From: Microbacterium sp. Marseille-Q6965
GTDB taxonomy: Bacteria > Actinomycetota > Actinomycetes > Actinomycetales > Microbacteriaceae
Reading direction: 5' to 3'
Length of the DNA: 64,000 nt
Assembly (NCBI RefSeq): GCF_946151065.1
Contig: NZ_CAMGZA010000005.1
Coordinates: forward strand, 1 to 64,000
Below are positions 29,873 through 40,493 of this stretch, piece after piece. Numbering within the stretch: the first letter of the stretch is position 1; each line of letters starts with the position of its first letter. The notes under the pieces were generated by a model, which saw nothing but the letters and a program-made list of their open reading frames with translations, was not told the origin of the DNA and did not search any database. A program made the translations under genes and the position numbers.

Positions 29873-30682
29873 CTACACCTCGATGTAGAGGTCGGGGTTC
29901 TGCTTCCGTTTGCGGCGATCGAACAGCAGCGACACGAGAGCGGCGGCCAGGTACAGCACGAACAGGATGAGACCGAGCACGACCATGGACACGATGTCGG
30001 CCGGCGACGAGGCGAGCATGCCGATCACCAGTCCGATGATGAGCGCGAAGCGCCAGCCCTTCAGGATCGAGCGGCCGCTGACGACACCGGCGAGGTTCAG
30101 CGCGACGAGGAACACCGGCAAGACGAAGGCGATCCCGACGATCGTGATCAGCTTGAACACGAAGTCGTAGTACGCGGCGTAGTCGTAGAACTGTGAGGCG
30201 AACTGCTCCTCCGGCACGAACTCGCTCATCACGAGGATGAGGCGCGGCAGGAGGTAGATCGCGACGGCGCAGCCGCCGAAGAACAGCGGGATCGCGGCGG
30301 CCATGAAACCGACCGTGTACTGGATCTCCTTCTTCTTCAGCCCGGGCATGATGAACGCCCAGATCTGCCAGAGCCAGACCGGCGCCGAGATGATCAGGCC
30401 GATCGCGAAGGAGATGCGGATGCGCATCTCGAACGGCCCCGTGATCGTGGAGTACACGAGGCGAGTGAAGTCGTCACCGAGCTGCTCGGCCACCTGGCGG
30501 ATCGGGAAGACGAGCCATCCGATCACCCAGTCGGTCAGGAAGTAGGCGATCACCATGCCCACGACGAGGGCGATGGCCGCGATCACCAGCCTGCGGCGCA
30601 GCTCCATGAGATGACCCGCGAGGGTCATCCGCTTCTCGCGCGGCGGCTCCTCCTCGTCGATGGTCACGTCGGGCGTGGCCAC
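29873..30682 (-). CDS. tatC: Sec-independent protein translocase TatC
   Basis: This 269-residue protein has six membrane helices. MTLAGHLMELRRRL (near residue 20) is the conserved N-terminal TatC motif that contacts twin-arginine signals, and PFEMRIRISFAIGLIISAPV with the conserved Glu-rich first periplasmic loop follow. The GTG start lies six bases after the tatA stop. It forms the substrate receptor with TatA; no tatB is seen here. Confidence 0.94.
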   Translation of the reverse strand: MATPDVTIDEEEPPREKRMTLAGHLMELRRRLVIAAIALVVGMVIAYFLTDWVIGWLVFPIRQVAEQLGDDFTRLVYSTITGPFEMRIRISFAIGLIISAPVWLWQIWAFIMPGLKKKEIQYTVGFMAAAIPLFFGGCAVAIYLLPRLILVMSEFVPEEQFASQFYDYAAYYDFVFKLITIVGIAFVLPVFLVALNLAGVVSGRSILKGWRFALIIGLVIGMLASSPADIVSMVVLGLILFVLYLAAALVSLLFDRRKRKQNPDLYIEV

Positions 30683-30688
30683 CGGTGG

Positions 30689-30937
30689 TTACGGCTTGGG
30701 GTCGGTGCCGTCGGCCGCGGGCGCGGCCGGCGGGGTCGCGGTGCCCGGCTGGTCGGCGGCCTTCGACGGGGCGGTGCCACCCGGGCCGCTCTCCTCCTTC
30801 ATCTGCTTGATCTCACCCCGGAAGACGCGCGCCGACTGCCCGAGGCTCTTCGCGAGGGCGGGGAGACGAGCGGCGCCGAAGATGAGCAGGATGATCGCGA
30901 GGATCAGCAGGATCTGCCAGATGCCCGGCATGTGCAT
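30689..30937 (-). CDS. tatA: Sec-independent protein translocase TatA
   Basis: This 82-residue protein has one short N-terminal helix (WQILLILAIILLIFGAARLP), a hinge and the amphipathic helix ALAKSLGQSARVFRGEIK, then a disordered Pro/Ala tail. That is the TatA layout of the pore-forming component. The ATG at 30935-30937 has ACGGAGT upstream; TAGACT at 30974-30979 (minus strand) is a likely -10, giving a leader of about 30 bases. tatC follows immediately. Confidence 0.93.
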   Translation of the reverse strand: MHMPGIWQILLILAIILLIFGAARLPALAKSLGQSARVFRGEIKQMKEESGPGGTAPSKAADQPGTATPPAAPAADGTDPKP

Positions 30938-31032
30938 GGTGACTCCGTACGTCGGGGAAGCGTGTGCGCGGTCAGTCTAACCCTCGACCCTTCGAACGGG
31001 GCAGGACGCGACGGATCCGCCTGCGCGCCGTG

Positions 31033-32004
31033 TCAGGCCTCGCCGTAGAGCGCCAGCGCCTCGTGAACCCATTCGGCCGCGGCCCGCCGGGCCGCGGGCG
31101 GTTCGAGGATCTCGACGGCACCGCCGCGGCGCGCCGCGAGTCGCTTCAGGCTGCGGGCGTCGGCCACGCGCACGCGCGCGGTCGTGAATCCTCCGGCGTC
31201 CTCCACCTCGGCGCGGTCGAGGTACTCCCCCACGAGCGGCGCCAGCTCGGTGCGGAACCGGATCACCGCCACCTCATCGTCCGCGCCGGGCTCGAACAGC
31301 TCCGGCACCGGCTCGTGAGCGTGCTCCGCGGGGATCGCGGTGAGGCGGGGATCGCTCACCCGCTCGAGGTGGAAGGTGCGCATCGCGCGGCGCAGGTGGC
31401 ACCATCCCTGCAGGTACCACTGGCCGTTCGAGATGAGGACCTTCACCGGATCGACCGTGCGCGTCGTCTCGGGGGCGTCGGGTGCGCGATACGTGAAGGC
31501 GACGGCCACCCGGTCGTGCAGCGCCTGCGACACCACGTCGCGCACCTCGTCGACCCGGGGCGGCACGATGACGACGTCCGCCGGCGCCGCCGACGCGCCC
31601 GCCGCGAGCTTGGCGATCAGGCCGGTGACGACGTCGGACCCGGCCACGCCGGGCATGGCGCTGGCGAGCCGCAGCCCGGCAAGCAGCGCGGCGGCCTCGC
31701 GCGACGTGAGGCGGGGCGCGCGATCCAGCGCCGGCGCATACGTGATGGCGATCCGGTCCCGCTCGTCGAGCAGGTCCCAGTCGATGTCGAACATCTCGCC
31801 CGGCATCTGCCAGAACTCGTCGGAGCCGGGCAGGCCGATGACGGTGAGCTTCTCGACCATCCCCCGCATCTGCGCGGGCGTGACGCCGAACTCCTCGGCG
31901 GCCTCGGCGAGCGAAACCTCCCCGCGTTCCAGCAGGTAGGGCACGAGCGTGAGCAGCAGCTGCACGCGGTCGCTCGAGACGAGCGCGGGTCGTCGTCCGC
32001 TCAT
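31033..32004 (-). CDS. pafC: WYL-domain transcriptional regulator PafC
   Basis: This 323-residue protein has an N-terminal winged helix (RVQLLLTLVPYLLERGEVSLAEAAEEFGV) and a WYL domain containing DPVKVLISNGQWYLQGWC and FHLERVSD, then a WCX-type C-terminus. PafC pairs with PafB to activate RecA-independent DNA damage genes in mycobacteria, responding to single-stranded DNA. Its ATG overlaps the pafB stop (ATGA). Confidence 0.9.
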   Translation of the reverse strand: MSGRRPALVSSDRVQLLLTLVPYLLERGEVSLAEAAEEFGVTPAQMRGMVEKLTVIGLPGSDEFWQMPGEMFDIDWDLLDERDRIAITYAPALDRAPRLTSREAAALLAGLRLASAMPGVAGSDVVTGLIAKLAAGASAAPADVVIVPPRVDEVRDVVSQALHDRVAVAFTYRAPDAPETTRTVDPVKVLISNGQWYLQGWCHLRRAMRTFHLERVSDPRLTAIPAEHAHEPVPELFEPGADDEVAVIRFRTELAPLVGEYLDRAEVEDAGGFTTARVRVADARSLKRLAARRGGAVEILEPPAARRAAAEWVHEALALYGEA

Positions 32005-32993
32005 GCCGTGCCCTCCCCGCCGCTGGTGTGGACATCCCGGACGGCACGGAGGCGTGCGATCACGGCCTCGCGCAGATCGTCGGGCTCGACCACCCGCACC
32101 TCCGGCCCGTACGAGGCCAGTTCATCGGCCAGGATGTGCCGGTCCACATAGGGAACGCGAATGCCCTGGGTCTGCTGCTCGCCGCGCCGTCCCAGCCGCA
32201 GCGCCGCCTCGGTGCCGGGGGTGACCTCGAGCAGCGCCGACTGGCGCGCTGCCACCTCCTCGAGGCCGCGCTGCGCGCGCTCGCCGGCCCCCTCGCGCAG
32301 CGACGGGTCGAAGCGCTCGCGGGTACGGAGGACGTCGCCGACGATCCGGCTCAGCAGAAAGGTGCGGTCCTCGCCCACGCCGAGATCCTGGCAGTAGACA
32401 TGCCACCGGGCCTCCCAGTCCACCAGGGCCAGCGGTCGCACGCGCCGCCGCCGCGGGTGCTCCTCCCCCGGCTTCAGGTAGTCGAACTCCACGACGACGC
32501 ACTCGTCGACCGCCTCCTGCAGCGGCCCGAACGCCGCCTCCCTGGCCGACATGCGCGGGGCGAAGCCCAGGATGGGCTCGTCCACGTCGATGCCGAGCGC
32601 GCGGATCTTACGCAGGCCGCGCTGCGCGTCCTGCGAGAGCGAGCCCTCGCTCCACACGCTGCCGGCCAGGCTGAGCACGGCCACCTCCGCCGGGGTGAAC
32701 TCCAGGTCCTCCGGCAGGTCGTACTCGGACTTCGGGATCCGGTACCGCGCCTCGCGCAGGTCGTTCGGATCGCTCGCGTCGCCGATCGTCTCCACCGGCA
32801 CGCCCACGCGGCGCAGCTCCTCCTTGTCACGCTCGAACATCTTCTCGAGCGCCTCGACGGAGGCGGCGCCCTGACGCTGGCGGTACCCCGAGACGTTGTC
32901 GAGGATCTGCTGCTTGGTCAGGCCGACCTCGGTCGCCATGAGGGCGACGACAAGGTTGAGCTGTCGCTCTTCAGGAGGGATCGCGGCGGCCAC
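32001..32993 (-). CDS. pafB: WYL-domain transcriptional regulator PafB
   Basis: This 330-residue protein begins PEERQLNLVVALMATEVGLTK, a winged-helix start, with FERDKEELRRVGVPVET and YRIPKSEY following. The WYL domain shows RVRPLALVDWEARWHVYCQD and RTFLLSRI. It is the partner of PafC. The GTG start has TAGGAT (33000-33005, minus strand) six bases upstream. The proteasome ligase gene pafA, beside which this pair was named, is not adjacent; tatA, tatC and helY follow instead, a common actinobacterial order. Confidence 0.9.
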   Translation of the reverse strand: MAAAIPPEERQLNLVVALMATEVGLTKQQILDNVSGYRQRQGAASVEALEKMFERDKEELRRVGVPVETIGDASDPNDLREARYRIPKSEYDLPEDLEFTPAEVAVLSLAGSVWSEGSLSQDAQRGLRKIRALGIDVDEPILGFAPRMSAREAAFGPLQEAVDECVVVEFDYLKPGEEHPRRRRVRPLALVDWEARWHVYCQDLGVGEDRTFLLSRIVGDVLRTRERFDPSLREGAGERAQRGLEEVAARQSALLEVTPGTEAALRLGRRGEQQTQGIRVPYVDRHILADELASYGPEVRVVEPDDLREAVIARLRAVRDVHTSGGEGTA

Positions 32994-33056
32994 CCGCCCA
33001 TCCTATGGTCGGCGCGCGGCGTGGCGCCGCCGTCGCCGCACGAGATGCGGCGCGCG

Positions 33057-34031
33057 TCAGGAGGCGGGCTCGACACCGACGATGTCGATGACGAACACGA
33101 GCGTCGAGTTCGCCGGGATGCGGCCGCTGCCCTGCTCGCCGTAGCCCAGCTCCGGCGGGATGACGGCGAGCACCTGCGAGCCGACCTTCTGACCCTCGAC
33201 GGCCTGCCAGAACCCGGGGATCACGCCGTCGCCCGTGGCGCGCAGCAGCGCGCCGCTGTCCCACGACGAGTCGAAGACGGTCTTGTCGTCCCAGGTCACG
33301 CCGGTGTACTGCACGATGGCCGTGTCACCCTCGCCGATCTCAGCCCCGTCGCCCTGCAGCAGCGTCTGCACGACGAGCTCCTGCGGCGCCTCGGCGTCGG
33401 GCACGGTGATGCCGGGGCGACCCTCGGTGGTCCGCACGACCGACGGCACGCCGGCATCGGCGTTGTAGACGGGGCTGCCCCACGCGGCGCGCGCGTACAC
33501 GTCGCGCACATCCACGACGGCGATCACGCCGCCCTCCGCCGGGAAGCCCTGCATCGCGTACTGCGCGCGTGCCGCCTCGTCCACGCCGTCCTCGCTGAGC
33601 GCCACGACGGTGCGCGTGCCGGCCGTCGCGCACGTCAGCGCAGCCTCCAGGCCCGGGAACTGCGTCAGCCACGTGCTCACGCGGGTCGGCGCGGCGTCGG
33701 CGGAGTAGGAGGTGCCGATGATCGGCTCGCCGGTCTCGGCCGAGAACAGCGACATGTCCACGACGCCGGGCTGATCCAGGTCGGCGATCACGGGACCGTC
33801 GCCCCTGGCGATGTCGGCGAAGATCGACCGCTCGGTCTCGAAGGGCTGGTTCAGCGAGATCTCGGGGATCTCCCCTTCCGCGCCCGACACGTCGATCGCG
33901 TGCGCGACGGCCTCGTTCTGGGCCGGTCGTGTGCAGTCCGCGTTCGCGGCGGGGTTGCCGGCCGGGGCGCAGGCCACCAGGCTCAGAGCCGCCAGAGCGG
34001 TCACGGTGAGGGCAGCGGGGATCTTACGCAC
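33057..34031 (-). CDS. FKBP-type peptidyl-prolyl isomerase lipoprotein
   Basis: This 324-residue secreted lipoprotein starts MRKIPAALTVTALAALSLVAC, a signal peptide with a lipobox Cys at residue 21. The C-terminal 110 residues form an FKBP domain (VQYTGVTWDDKTVFDSSW; VIPGFWQAVEGQKVGSQ; IPPELGYGEQGSG; LVFVIDIVGV). The middle part is a degenerate second FKBP-like domain without clear catalytic residues. It should assist folding outside the membrane. TAGACT (34039-34044, minus strand) ends seven bases before the GTG start. Confidence 0.92.
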   Translation of the reverse strand: MRKIPAALTVTALAALSLVACAPAGNPAANADCTRPAQNEAVAHAIDVSGAEGEIPEISLNQPFETERSIFADIARGDGPVIADLDQPGVVDMSLFSAETGEPIIGTSYSADAAPTRVSTWLTQFPGLEAALTCATAGTRTVVALSEDGVDEAARAQYAMQGFPAEGGVIAVVDVRDVYARAAWGSPVYNADAGVPSVVRTTEGRPGITVPDAEAPQELVVQTLLQGDGAEIGEGDTAIVQYTGVTWDDKTVFDSSWDSGALLRATGDGVIPGFWQAVEGQKVGSQVLAVIPPELGYGEQGSGRIPANSTLVFVIDIVGVEPAS

Positions 34032-34107
34032 GCATCGCAGTCTAAGCGCGCGCGCCCGAACGCCCGAATCCGCGGGCGAGTCCGCGCCTCGTCGCGCCCG
34101 CCGCCGG

Positions 34108-35792
<1,685 letters not shown>

Positions 35793-35875
35793 CGAATCAG
35801 CCTATCCGGCGCATCCTGCGCTCTTCCCGCGCGCACGGCCCGGGCGCTCTCAACGGGTCGTAGGGTGAAGGGAAG

Positions 35876-36763
35876 GTGGAAGGGAGACCGGTGACGGCAC
35901 GCGAGCAGGACACACGCCCGCAGAACACGCTGGGCGGCAGGATCCTCGTGGCGGCGTTCGACGGATGGAACGACGCCGGCGAGGCCGCGTCCAACGCCAT
36001 CGAGCAGTTGCGCCGATCGGGCTCCTACGAGCCGGTGTTCTCCGTCGACCCGGAGCTGTACTTCGACTACCAGTACACCCGGCCGAACATGCAGGCCGAC
36101 GGCGATGGGCGCCGCGTGCTGAAGTGGCCCGAGGCGACGCTGTACCGCCCGACCCGCAGCACCGGTGTGGAGCTGTGGCTACTCACGGGCGTCGAGCCCG
36201 CACGCGCCTGGCGGGCCTTCACCAGCGAGTTGCTCGACGTGGCGCTGCGCGAGGACGTGACGGGACTCGTCACCCTCGGCTCGATGATGTCGGACGTGCC
36301 GCACACCCGACCGATCGCCGTCTCGGTGACGAGCGAGAACGATCCGCTGCGCACAGCGCTCGAGCTGGAGCGCAGCGCCTACGAGGGCCCCACCGGCATC
36401 ATCGGCGTGCTCGCCGACGCCGCCGAGACGGTCGGCATCCCGGCCGTGTCGCTCTGGGCGAGCGTGCCGCACTACGTCGCCAGCCATGCCCCCTCGCCCA
36501 AGGCGACGCTGGCGCTGCTCGACCGGCTCGAGGAGCTCAGCGGGGCGGACGTGCCGCGCGGCTCCCTCGAGACGGAGGCGGCCGCCTGGGAAGCGTCGAT
36601 CGACGCGGCCGCCGCCGACGACGAGGAGATGCGCGAGTACATCCGCCACCTCGAGGAGAACCGCGACACGGTGGAGTCGCCGGAGGCCTCGGGCGACGCG
36701 ATCGCGAAGGCCTTCGAGCGCTACCTGCGCCGCGACGGCGACGACCCGCGCGGCCGCCGCTGA
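35876..36763 (+). CDS. PAC2 family protein
   Basis: This 295-residue protein shows GGRILVAAFDGWNDAGEAASNA, the PAC2 family hallmark, then FDYQYTRPNMQ and VSLWASVPHYVASHAPSP. It is the more canonical of two PAC2 proteins here (the other is at 8603-9541). The first GTG (35876) has TAGGGT nine bases upstream, while a second GTG at 35891 has AAGGGAG just before it and may be the true start. The function is unknown in species without a proteasome. Confidence 0.88.
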   Translation: MEGRPVTAREQDTRPQNTLGGRILVAAFDGWNDAGEAASNAIEQLRRSGSYEPVFSVDPELYFDYQYTRPNMQADGDGRRVLKWPEATLYRPTRSTGVELWLLTGVEPARAWRAFTSELLDVALREDVTGLVTLGSMMSDVPHTRPIAVSVTSENDPLRTALELERSAYEGPTGIIGVLADAAETVGIPAVSLWASVPHYVASHAPSPKATLALLDRLEELSGADVPRGSLETEAAAWEASIDAAAADDEEMREYIRHLEENRDTVESPEASGDAIAKAFERYLRRDGDDPRGRR

Positions 36764-36766
36764 CGA

Positions 36767-37600
36767 TCAGTACGCCGAGAGCACGCCCGTGGCAAGGAGC
36801 ACCATGAGCACGGCGCCGAGGGCGACGCGGTAGATGACGAACGGCAGGAAGCTGCCCGTCTTCAGGTAGCGCATCAGGTACGCGATGACGACCCACCCGA
36901 CCGCGCCGGCGACGACGGTGGCGAGGATCGTGCCGCCCCAGCCGTAGGGCCCGGGGTCGCCGGTCTCCAGGCCCTCGCGCAGCTCCCACAGGCCCGACCC
37001 GAAGACCGCGGGCACGGCGAGCAGGAAGGCGAACTCGGCCGCCGAGGTGCGGTCGTAGCCCAGCGCGCGCGCCGCCGTGGTGGTCGCGCCCGAGCGCGAG
37101 ACCCCCGGTACGAGCGCGAGGGCCTGCGCCACGCCGATCGTGAGGCCGTGCGGGTAGCTCACCTGGTCGATCGTCCGGTCCCGGCGCGCGTAGCGGTCGA
37201 CGAGACCCAGGATGATGCCGAAGCCGATGAGCACGGCCGCGACGAGCCACAGGTTGCGGAAGGTCTCGCGGATGTAGTCCTGCAGCGCGAAGCCCAGGAT
37301 CCCGATCGGGATGGTGCCGATGATCACCAGCCACCCCATCCTCACGTCCGGGTCATCCTTCGCGACCTTGCCCGCCAGTGACAGCGCCCACTTGCGGATG
37401 ATCGTGACGATCCGGTTCCAGAAGTAGACGAGCACCGCCAGTTCGGTGCCGATCTGGGTGATCGCGGTGAAGGTGGCGCCGGGGTCGGCCGCCGAGGGCA
37501 GGAACTCGCCGATGACGCGGATGTGCGCGCTGGACGAGATCGGCAGGAACTCGGTCAACCCCTGCACGAGCCCCAGGATGAGCGCCTCGATGTAATGCAC
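36767..37600 (-). CDS. uppP: Undecaprenyl-diphosphate phosphatase (UppP/BacA)
   Basis: This 277-residue membrane protein recycles undecaprenyl diphosphate to the monophosphate carrier for cell-wall synthesis. Both active-site repeats are clear: LVQGLTEFLPISSSAH near residue 11 and PGVSRSGATTTAARALG near residue 165. The first carries the catalytic Glu and the phosphate-binding Ser, the second the Arg. TAGAGT (37609-37614, minus strand) ends eight bases before the GTG start. Its stop nearly abuts the convergent PAC2 gene. Confidence 0.95.
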   Translation of the reverse strand: MHYIEALILGLVQGLTEFLPISSSAHIRVIGEFLPSAADPGATFTAITQIGTELAVLVYFWNRIVTIIRKWALSLAGKVAKDDPDVRMGWLVIIGTIPIGILGFALQDYIRETFRNLWLVAAVLIGFGIILGLVDRYARRDRTIDQVSYPHGLTIGVAQALALVPGVSRSGATTTAARALGYDRTSAAEFAFLLAVPAVFGSGLWELREGLETGDPGPYGWGGTILATVVAGAVGWVVIAYLMRYLKTGSFLPFVIYRVALGAVLMVLLATGVLSAY

Positions 37601-37622
37601 GAGAGTCGACTCTAGGTCACCG

Positions 37623-37652
37623 CCCCCGAAGGTCTCGTCAGACTTCCGGGGG
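37623..37652 (-). terminator. Hairpin after the M20 peptidase gene
   Basis: CCCCCG and CGGGGG flank a mostly paired 13-position stem with one mismatch and one G-T pair around a CGTC loop. It lies five bases after the M20 gene stop (minus strand). There is no T-tract. Confidence 0.5.
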
Positions 37653-37657
37653 ACCTG

Positions 37658-38974
37658 TCAGTACGAGCGGATGAGATCCGCCAGCACCCGCTGGCCGAAC
37701 ACCAGCGCGTCGACGGGCACCCGCTCGTCCACGCCGTGGAACATGCCGGTGAAGTCGAGGTCGGCGGGCAGCCGCAGCGGCGCGAAGCCGTAGCCGTCGA
37801 TGCCCAGCTGCGAGAGCGCCTTGTTGTCGGTACCGGCGCCGAGCAGGTACGGCAGCACCGGAACGCCGGGATCGTGGCGGCCCAGCGCGGCGACCATCGC
37901 CTCGACGAGGGGGCCGGCGAACGGGATCTCGAGGCCGATGTCGCGCACGACCATCTCGATCTCGATGTCGTCGCCCACTATGCGCTGGATCTCGGTGAGC
38001 ACCGCGTCCTCGGTGCCCGGCAGCACGCGCACGTCCACCGTCGCCTCCGCGCGGTCCGGGATGACGTTGTGCTTGTACCCGGCCGTGAGCCCCGTGGGGT
38101 TCGAGACCGTGCGGAACGTCGACTTGATGAACGCCTCGGCGGGACCGGTGTGGGCGGCGAGCACATCGGGGTCGGTGCTGACCTCGCCGCTCAGCTCGGC
38201 GATCCCCTCCAGCAGCTGGCGCGTCGTCTCGGTCATCTCGACCGGCCACACGGCACGGCCGAGCGTCGCGAGGGCCTCCGACAGCCGCGTCACCGCGTTG
38301 TCGGGGTGGAAGCGGCTGCCGTGACCGGCGCGCCCCCGCGCGATGAGCTTGATCCACATCAGCGCCTTCTCGCCCACCTGCAGCAGGTACGCGCTCCGAT
38401 CGCCGACGGGCACCGTGTAGCCTCCGACCTCGCTGATCGCCTCGGTCGCACCCGCGAACCATTCCGGGCGGTCCCTCACGACGAGCGCGGATCCCTCGAC
38501 GCCGCCGTTCTCCTCGTCGGCGAAGAACGCGAGGACGAGGTCGCGCTCGGGGCGCTCCCCCGTCCGCAGCACATCGGCGACGGCGGTGAGGATCATCGCG
38601 TCCATGTTCTTCATGTCGACGGCACCACGGCCCCACAACATGCCGTCGCGGATCTCGCCCGCGAAGGGATCGACCGACCAGTCCCCCGCGACGGCCGGCA
38701 CGACGTCGAGATGCCCGTGCAGCACGAGTGCCGGCTTGTTCGGATCACGGCCCGGCACGCGCGCCATCACGTTGGTGCGGCGCGGGATCGGCTCGTAGTA
38801 CTCCGGTTCGAGACCCAGCGACTGCAGGTAGGCGCCGACGTACTCGGCGGCCTCCCGCTCTCCCTTCGCGTTCCCGCCGCCGTAGTTCGTCGTGTCGATG
38901 CGGATGAGGTCGGCGGCGATCCGCGCGACCTCCGGCAGCTCGCTCGCGGGCGTGGGGTTCTCGGGTCCGGCCAT
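37658..38974 (-). CDS. M20-family metallopeptidase
   Basis: This 438-residue zinc hydrolase shows the M20 ligands: LVLHGHLDVVP (His and catalytic Asp), WGRGAVDMKN (bridging Asp), FADEENGG (catalytic Glu and ligand Glu), and GMFHGVDERVP (His). The dimerisation domain contains RAGHGSRFHPDNA. It probably acts as a dipeptidase or aminoacylase; substrate cannot be told. The ATG at 38972-38974 is used rather than the upstream TTG, because TAGGTT (38982-38987, minus strand) ends seven bases before it. Confidence 0.92.
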   Translation of the reverse strand: MAGPENPTPASELPEVARIAADLIRIDTTNYGGGNAKGEREAAEYVGAYLQSLGLEPEYYEPIPRRTNVMARVPGRDPNKPALVLHGHLDVVPAVAGDWSVDPFAGEIRDGMLWGRGAVDMKNMDAMILTAVADVLRTGERPERDLVLAFFADEENGGVEGSALVVRDRPEWFAGATEAISEVGGYTVPVGDRSAYLLQVGEKALMWIKLIARGRAGHGSRFHPDNAVTRLSEALATLGRAVWPVEMTETTRQLLEGIAELSGEVSTDPDVLAAHTGPAEAFIKSTFRTVSNPTGLTAGYKHNVIPDRAEATVDVRVLPGTEDAVLTEIQRIVGDDIEIEMVVRDIGLEIPFAGPLVEAMVAALGRHDPGVPVLPYLLGAGTDNKALSQLGIDGYGFAPLRLPADLDFTGMFHGVDERVPVDALVFGQRVLADLIRSY

Positions 38975-39095
38975 GCGCTCCAACCTACCCGCGCCCCGCG
39001 CGGCGCCTCGCCGGGCGGCGGGGATGCGAGCTCTCCTCCTCCCCGCAACCGCTCCAGGGGCCCTCAGGGTGCCAGCCCTCCTCCCCGCACCCGCA

Positions 39096-39137
39096 AACGA
39101 AGAAGGACCCGACCAGTCGGCCGGGTCCTTCTTCGTT
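39096..39137. terminator. Strong hairpin downstream of tRNA-Leu
   Basis: A perfect 16-base-pair stem (39096-39111 with 39122-39137) encloses a ten-base loop and begins three bases past the tRNA 3' end. It probably terminates the tRNA transcript; the stem ends give short T-runs. Confidence 0.8.
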
Positions 39138-39140
39138 GTG

Positions 39141-39226
39141 TGCGCGAGGGGGGACTTGAACCCCCACGCCCTAATACGGGCACTAGCACCTCAAGCTAGC
39201 GCGTCTACCTATTCCGCCACCCGCGC
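39141..39226 (-). tRNA. tRNA-Leu (anticodon GAG)
   Basis: On the minus strand the acceptor arm GCGCGGG pairs with CTCGCGC followed by discriminator A. The anticodon stem CTAGC/GCTAG holds the loop TTGAGGT, giving anticodon GAG for CUC and CUU. A long variable arm (GTGCCCGTATTAGGGCGT) and GGTTCAAGTC T-loop confirm a class II tRNA. CCA is not encoded (the discriminator A is followed by CAC). Confidence 0.96.
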
Positions 39227-39312
39227 ATTGGGTGTGATCCGCACTGCGGACCGAGGAACTACGTTACCACGTCCGCCGCCGGTTGCCCGCACCGGGCGCA
39301 CGCCCGGGCGCG

Positions 39313-40404
39313 TCACGCCACGCTCACCCCGAACAGCAACCCGAGCAGGTAGGTCACCGCCGCGGCGCCGAAGCCGATGCCGAGCTGGCGCAGGGCGCGC
39401 GGGATCGGCGGGGCCCCCGACAGCAGGCCCACGGTGCCGCCGGTCAGCAGCAGCGCGATCCCCACGAGCACGAGCGCGATGACGACGGCGGGCACCCCGG
39501 AGAGCCCGAAGATCCAGGGCAGCACGGGGATGATCGCACCCGAGGCGAAGAAGAGGAAGCTCGACCAGGCAGCGTGGAACGCGCCGCCGACGACCTCGTG
39601 CACGTCGATCCCGCCGGTGCGCGTGGGCACCGTGCCGGCGCGCGCCGCCGCGATCGCGCGGCGGGCGTGCTCGGCCGCCTCCTCCTCGCTCTGACCGCGG
39701 GCACGATAGACGAGCGCGAGCTCGTTGGCGTCGATGTCGAGATCCGGCAGGTACGGGTCGCCGTAGCCGCTGGGCTCCGTCGCGTCGAGCATCTCGCGCT
39801 GCGAGCGCACCGAGACGAACTCCCCCGCGCCCATCGACAGCGCCCCGGCGAGCAGGCCGGCGATGCCACTGAAGAGGACGAAGTGCGGCGCCGCGCCCGT
39901 CGCCCCGATGCCCATGACGAGGGCGAGGTTGCTGACCAGGCCGTCGTTGGCGCCGAAGACGGCGGCGCGGAACGTGCCCGACAGTCGGCGGCGGCTGCGG
40001 GCGGCCAGCCCCCGCACCACCTCGTGGTGGATCTTCTCGTCGGCGCGCATGGCGGGCGTGGCGAACGGATCCTTGTCGTACGGCGATCGTCCCTCGGCCA
40101 TCTGCGCCAGAGCGAGGGTGAAGACCGAGTCGAACCGCGCCGCCATCCACCCCGTGAAGCGATCCGACAGCCGCGCCCGGGGCAGCTTCGGCGGCATTCC
40201 CCCCAGCAGGCGCACCCAGTGCTCCTCGTGACGCTGCTCGGCGCGCTCGAGCTCCAGCAGGATCTCGCGCTCCTCGCCCTCGCGCAGCCGGGCGAGGCGC
40301 CGGTAGACGGCCGCCTCCGCCCGCTCGTCGGCGATGTACTGGGCGAACCGGCGCCGGTCGGCGGCGGTAGGTGCGGCAGGGGTTTCGGGTGGGGTATCGC
40401 TCAC
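39313..40404 (-). CDS. VIT1/CCC1-family iron/manganese transporter with ferritin-like N-terminal domain
   Basis: This 363-residue protein fuses two parts. Residues about 20-140 are a ferritin-like/rubrerythrin helical bundle with iron-ligand pattern DERAEAAVYRRLA, ERAEQRHEEHW and RADEKIHHEVV (Glu and ExxH pairs). Residues 145-363 are a VIT1/CCC1 membrane domain (FRAAVFGANDGLVSNLALVMG; GALSMGAGEFVSVRSQRE). This matches the MbfA type, which exports iron. TAGCGT (40411-40416, minus strand) ends six bases before the GTG start. Confidence 0.92.
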   Translation of the reverse strand: MSDTPPETPAAPTAADRRRFAQYIADERAEAAVYRRLARLREGEEREILLELERAEQRHEEHWVRLLGGMPPKLPRARLSDRFTGWMAARFDSVFTLALAQMAEGRSPYDKDPFATPAMRADEKIHHEVVRGLAARSRRRLSGTFRAAVFGANDGLVSNLALVMGIGATGAAPHFVLFSGIAGLLAGALSMGAGEFVSVRSQREMLDATEPSGYGDPYLPDLDIDANELALVYRARGQSEEEAAEHARRAIAAARAGTVPTRTGGIDVHEVVGGAFHAAWSSFLFFASGAIIPVLPWIFGLSGVPAVVIALVLVGIALLLTGGTVGLLSGAPPIPRALRQLGIGFGAAAVTYLLGLLFGVSVA

Positions 40405-40493
40405 CAGGCAACGCTATCCGCCGCCCCGAGGGCGGCCAGGGCCGGGCGGCCGGATTGCCAGTATTTCGGGGCTCCGAAGCACCCCGCAGCGGG

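Noticed and set aside
27459..29888. Long plus-strand open frame opposite helY
   Set aside because: Antisense shadow of a clear helicase; no motifs and biased composition.
38990..39095. CRISPR-like repeats near two CTCCTCCCCGCA copies
   Set aside because: Only two imperfect short copies without regular spacers; simple GC-rich intergenic sequence.
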